Origin: Paenibacillus camerounensis
Lineage (GTDB): Bacteria > Bacillota > Bacilli > Paenibacillales > Paenibacillaceae
Assembly (NCBI RefSeq): GCF_000723885.1
Contig: NZ_CCDG010000006.1
Coordinates: forward strand, 1-64,000
Reading direction: 5' to 3'
Length of the DNA: 64,000 nucleotides
The position numbers were made by a program, and so were the translations under genes. The notes under the pieces were generated by a model, which was given only the letters and a program-made list of their open reading frames with translations, was not told the DNA's origin and did no database searches. The stretch's first letter is position 1. Every line of letters starts with the position of its first letter. Positions 63,870 to 64,000 of this stretch are shown piece by piece.

Positions 63870-64000
63870 TCTAAACTATATAGGAATAACAGGGGAATCA
63901 GATCCTCTGCTTTATTTTCAGCTTTAGAATAAATTTAATCCGCAAACCGTAAGTTCATTATATAAGCGCATCCCGCTATAAAAGCCATACCGGTATGGTG

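Overview
The window looks like chromosome from a Paenibacillus-type endospore-forming Firmicute. Supporting signs are a Gram-positive rRNA operon leader at the left edge, a small acid-soluble spore protein gene (sspI), bacillithiol genes (bshA, a YtxJ-type bacilliredoxin), a LiaFSR cell-envelope stress operon, several AraC regulators paired with glycoside hydrolases, and strong AGGAGG-type ribosome binding sites.

Layout. (1) 1-353: promoters and leader of an rRNA operon that runs leftward out of the window. (2) 401-842: first copy of a 442-bp non-coding repeat; the second is at 25151-25592 in the same orientation, so the two bracket about 24 kb. (3) 0.9-25 kb: accessory metabolism. It holds a three-gene sugar-oxidation operon (Zn-alcohol dehydrogenase, aldo/keto reductase, fuconolactonase-like amidohydrolase) with a divergent AraC; a methyltransferase with a VanRS-like two-component system; an ArsR/aldehyde dehydrogenase operon; two AraC/glycosidase divergent pairs (GH35 and GH2); an ECF sigma operon with a candidate autoregulatory promoter; a LigB-type dioxygenase and esterase with a divergent cupin-XRE regulator; and a BlaI/M56-protease/NlpC set with a BlaI-like operator. 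(4) 26-52 kb: an AT-richer plastic zone. It contains a redox/electrophile-defence block (two copies of a FrnE + thioredoxin-like cassette, bshA, YtxJ, quinol-monooxygenase-like protein, SDR, nitroreductase, NAD(P)H oxidoreductase), efflux genes (MFS, paired SMR, YhgE-like), a licT-bglP-bglH beta-glucoside operon, a small divergent Hfq-like protein with a pentapeptide-repeat protein, and at least six gene remnants (NmrA-like further left at 14 kb, HXXEE, tyrosine recombinase, TetR, MFS, ABM). (5) 53-64 kb: conserved backbone: TrmH-type methyltransferase, RCK potassium-channel subunit, sspI, prfC, an MFS transporter, zwf, a YwmB-like gene and liaF-liaS-liaR.

The most interesting candidate system is the redox block at 31.8-38.0 kb. 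All genes lie on the minus strand, and both FrnE cassettes are preceded by the same inverted repeat (CATCAA-N3-TTGATG). One cassette carries the MarR gene that is the obvious candidate to bind it. The second begins a six-gene run ending in bacillithiol synthesis (bshA) and a bacilliredoxin. This suggests a single thiol-responsive MarR regulon.

All calls come from reading the sequence. No database search was possible, so family assignments are from recognition of motifs, and sub-family substrates are inferred.
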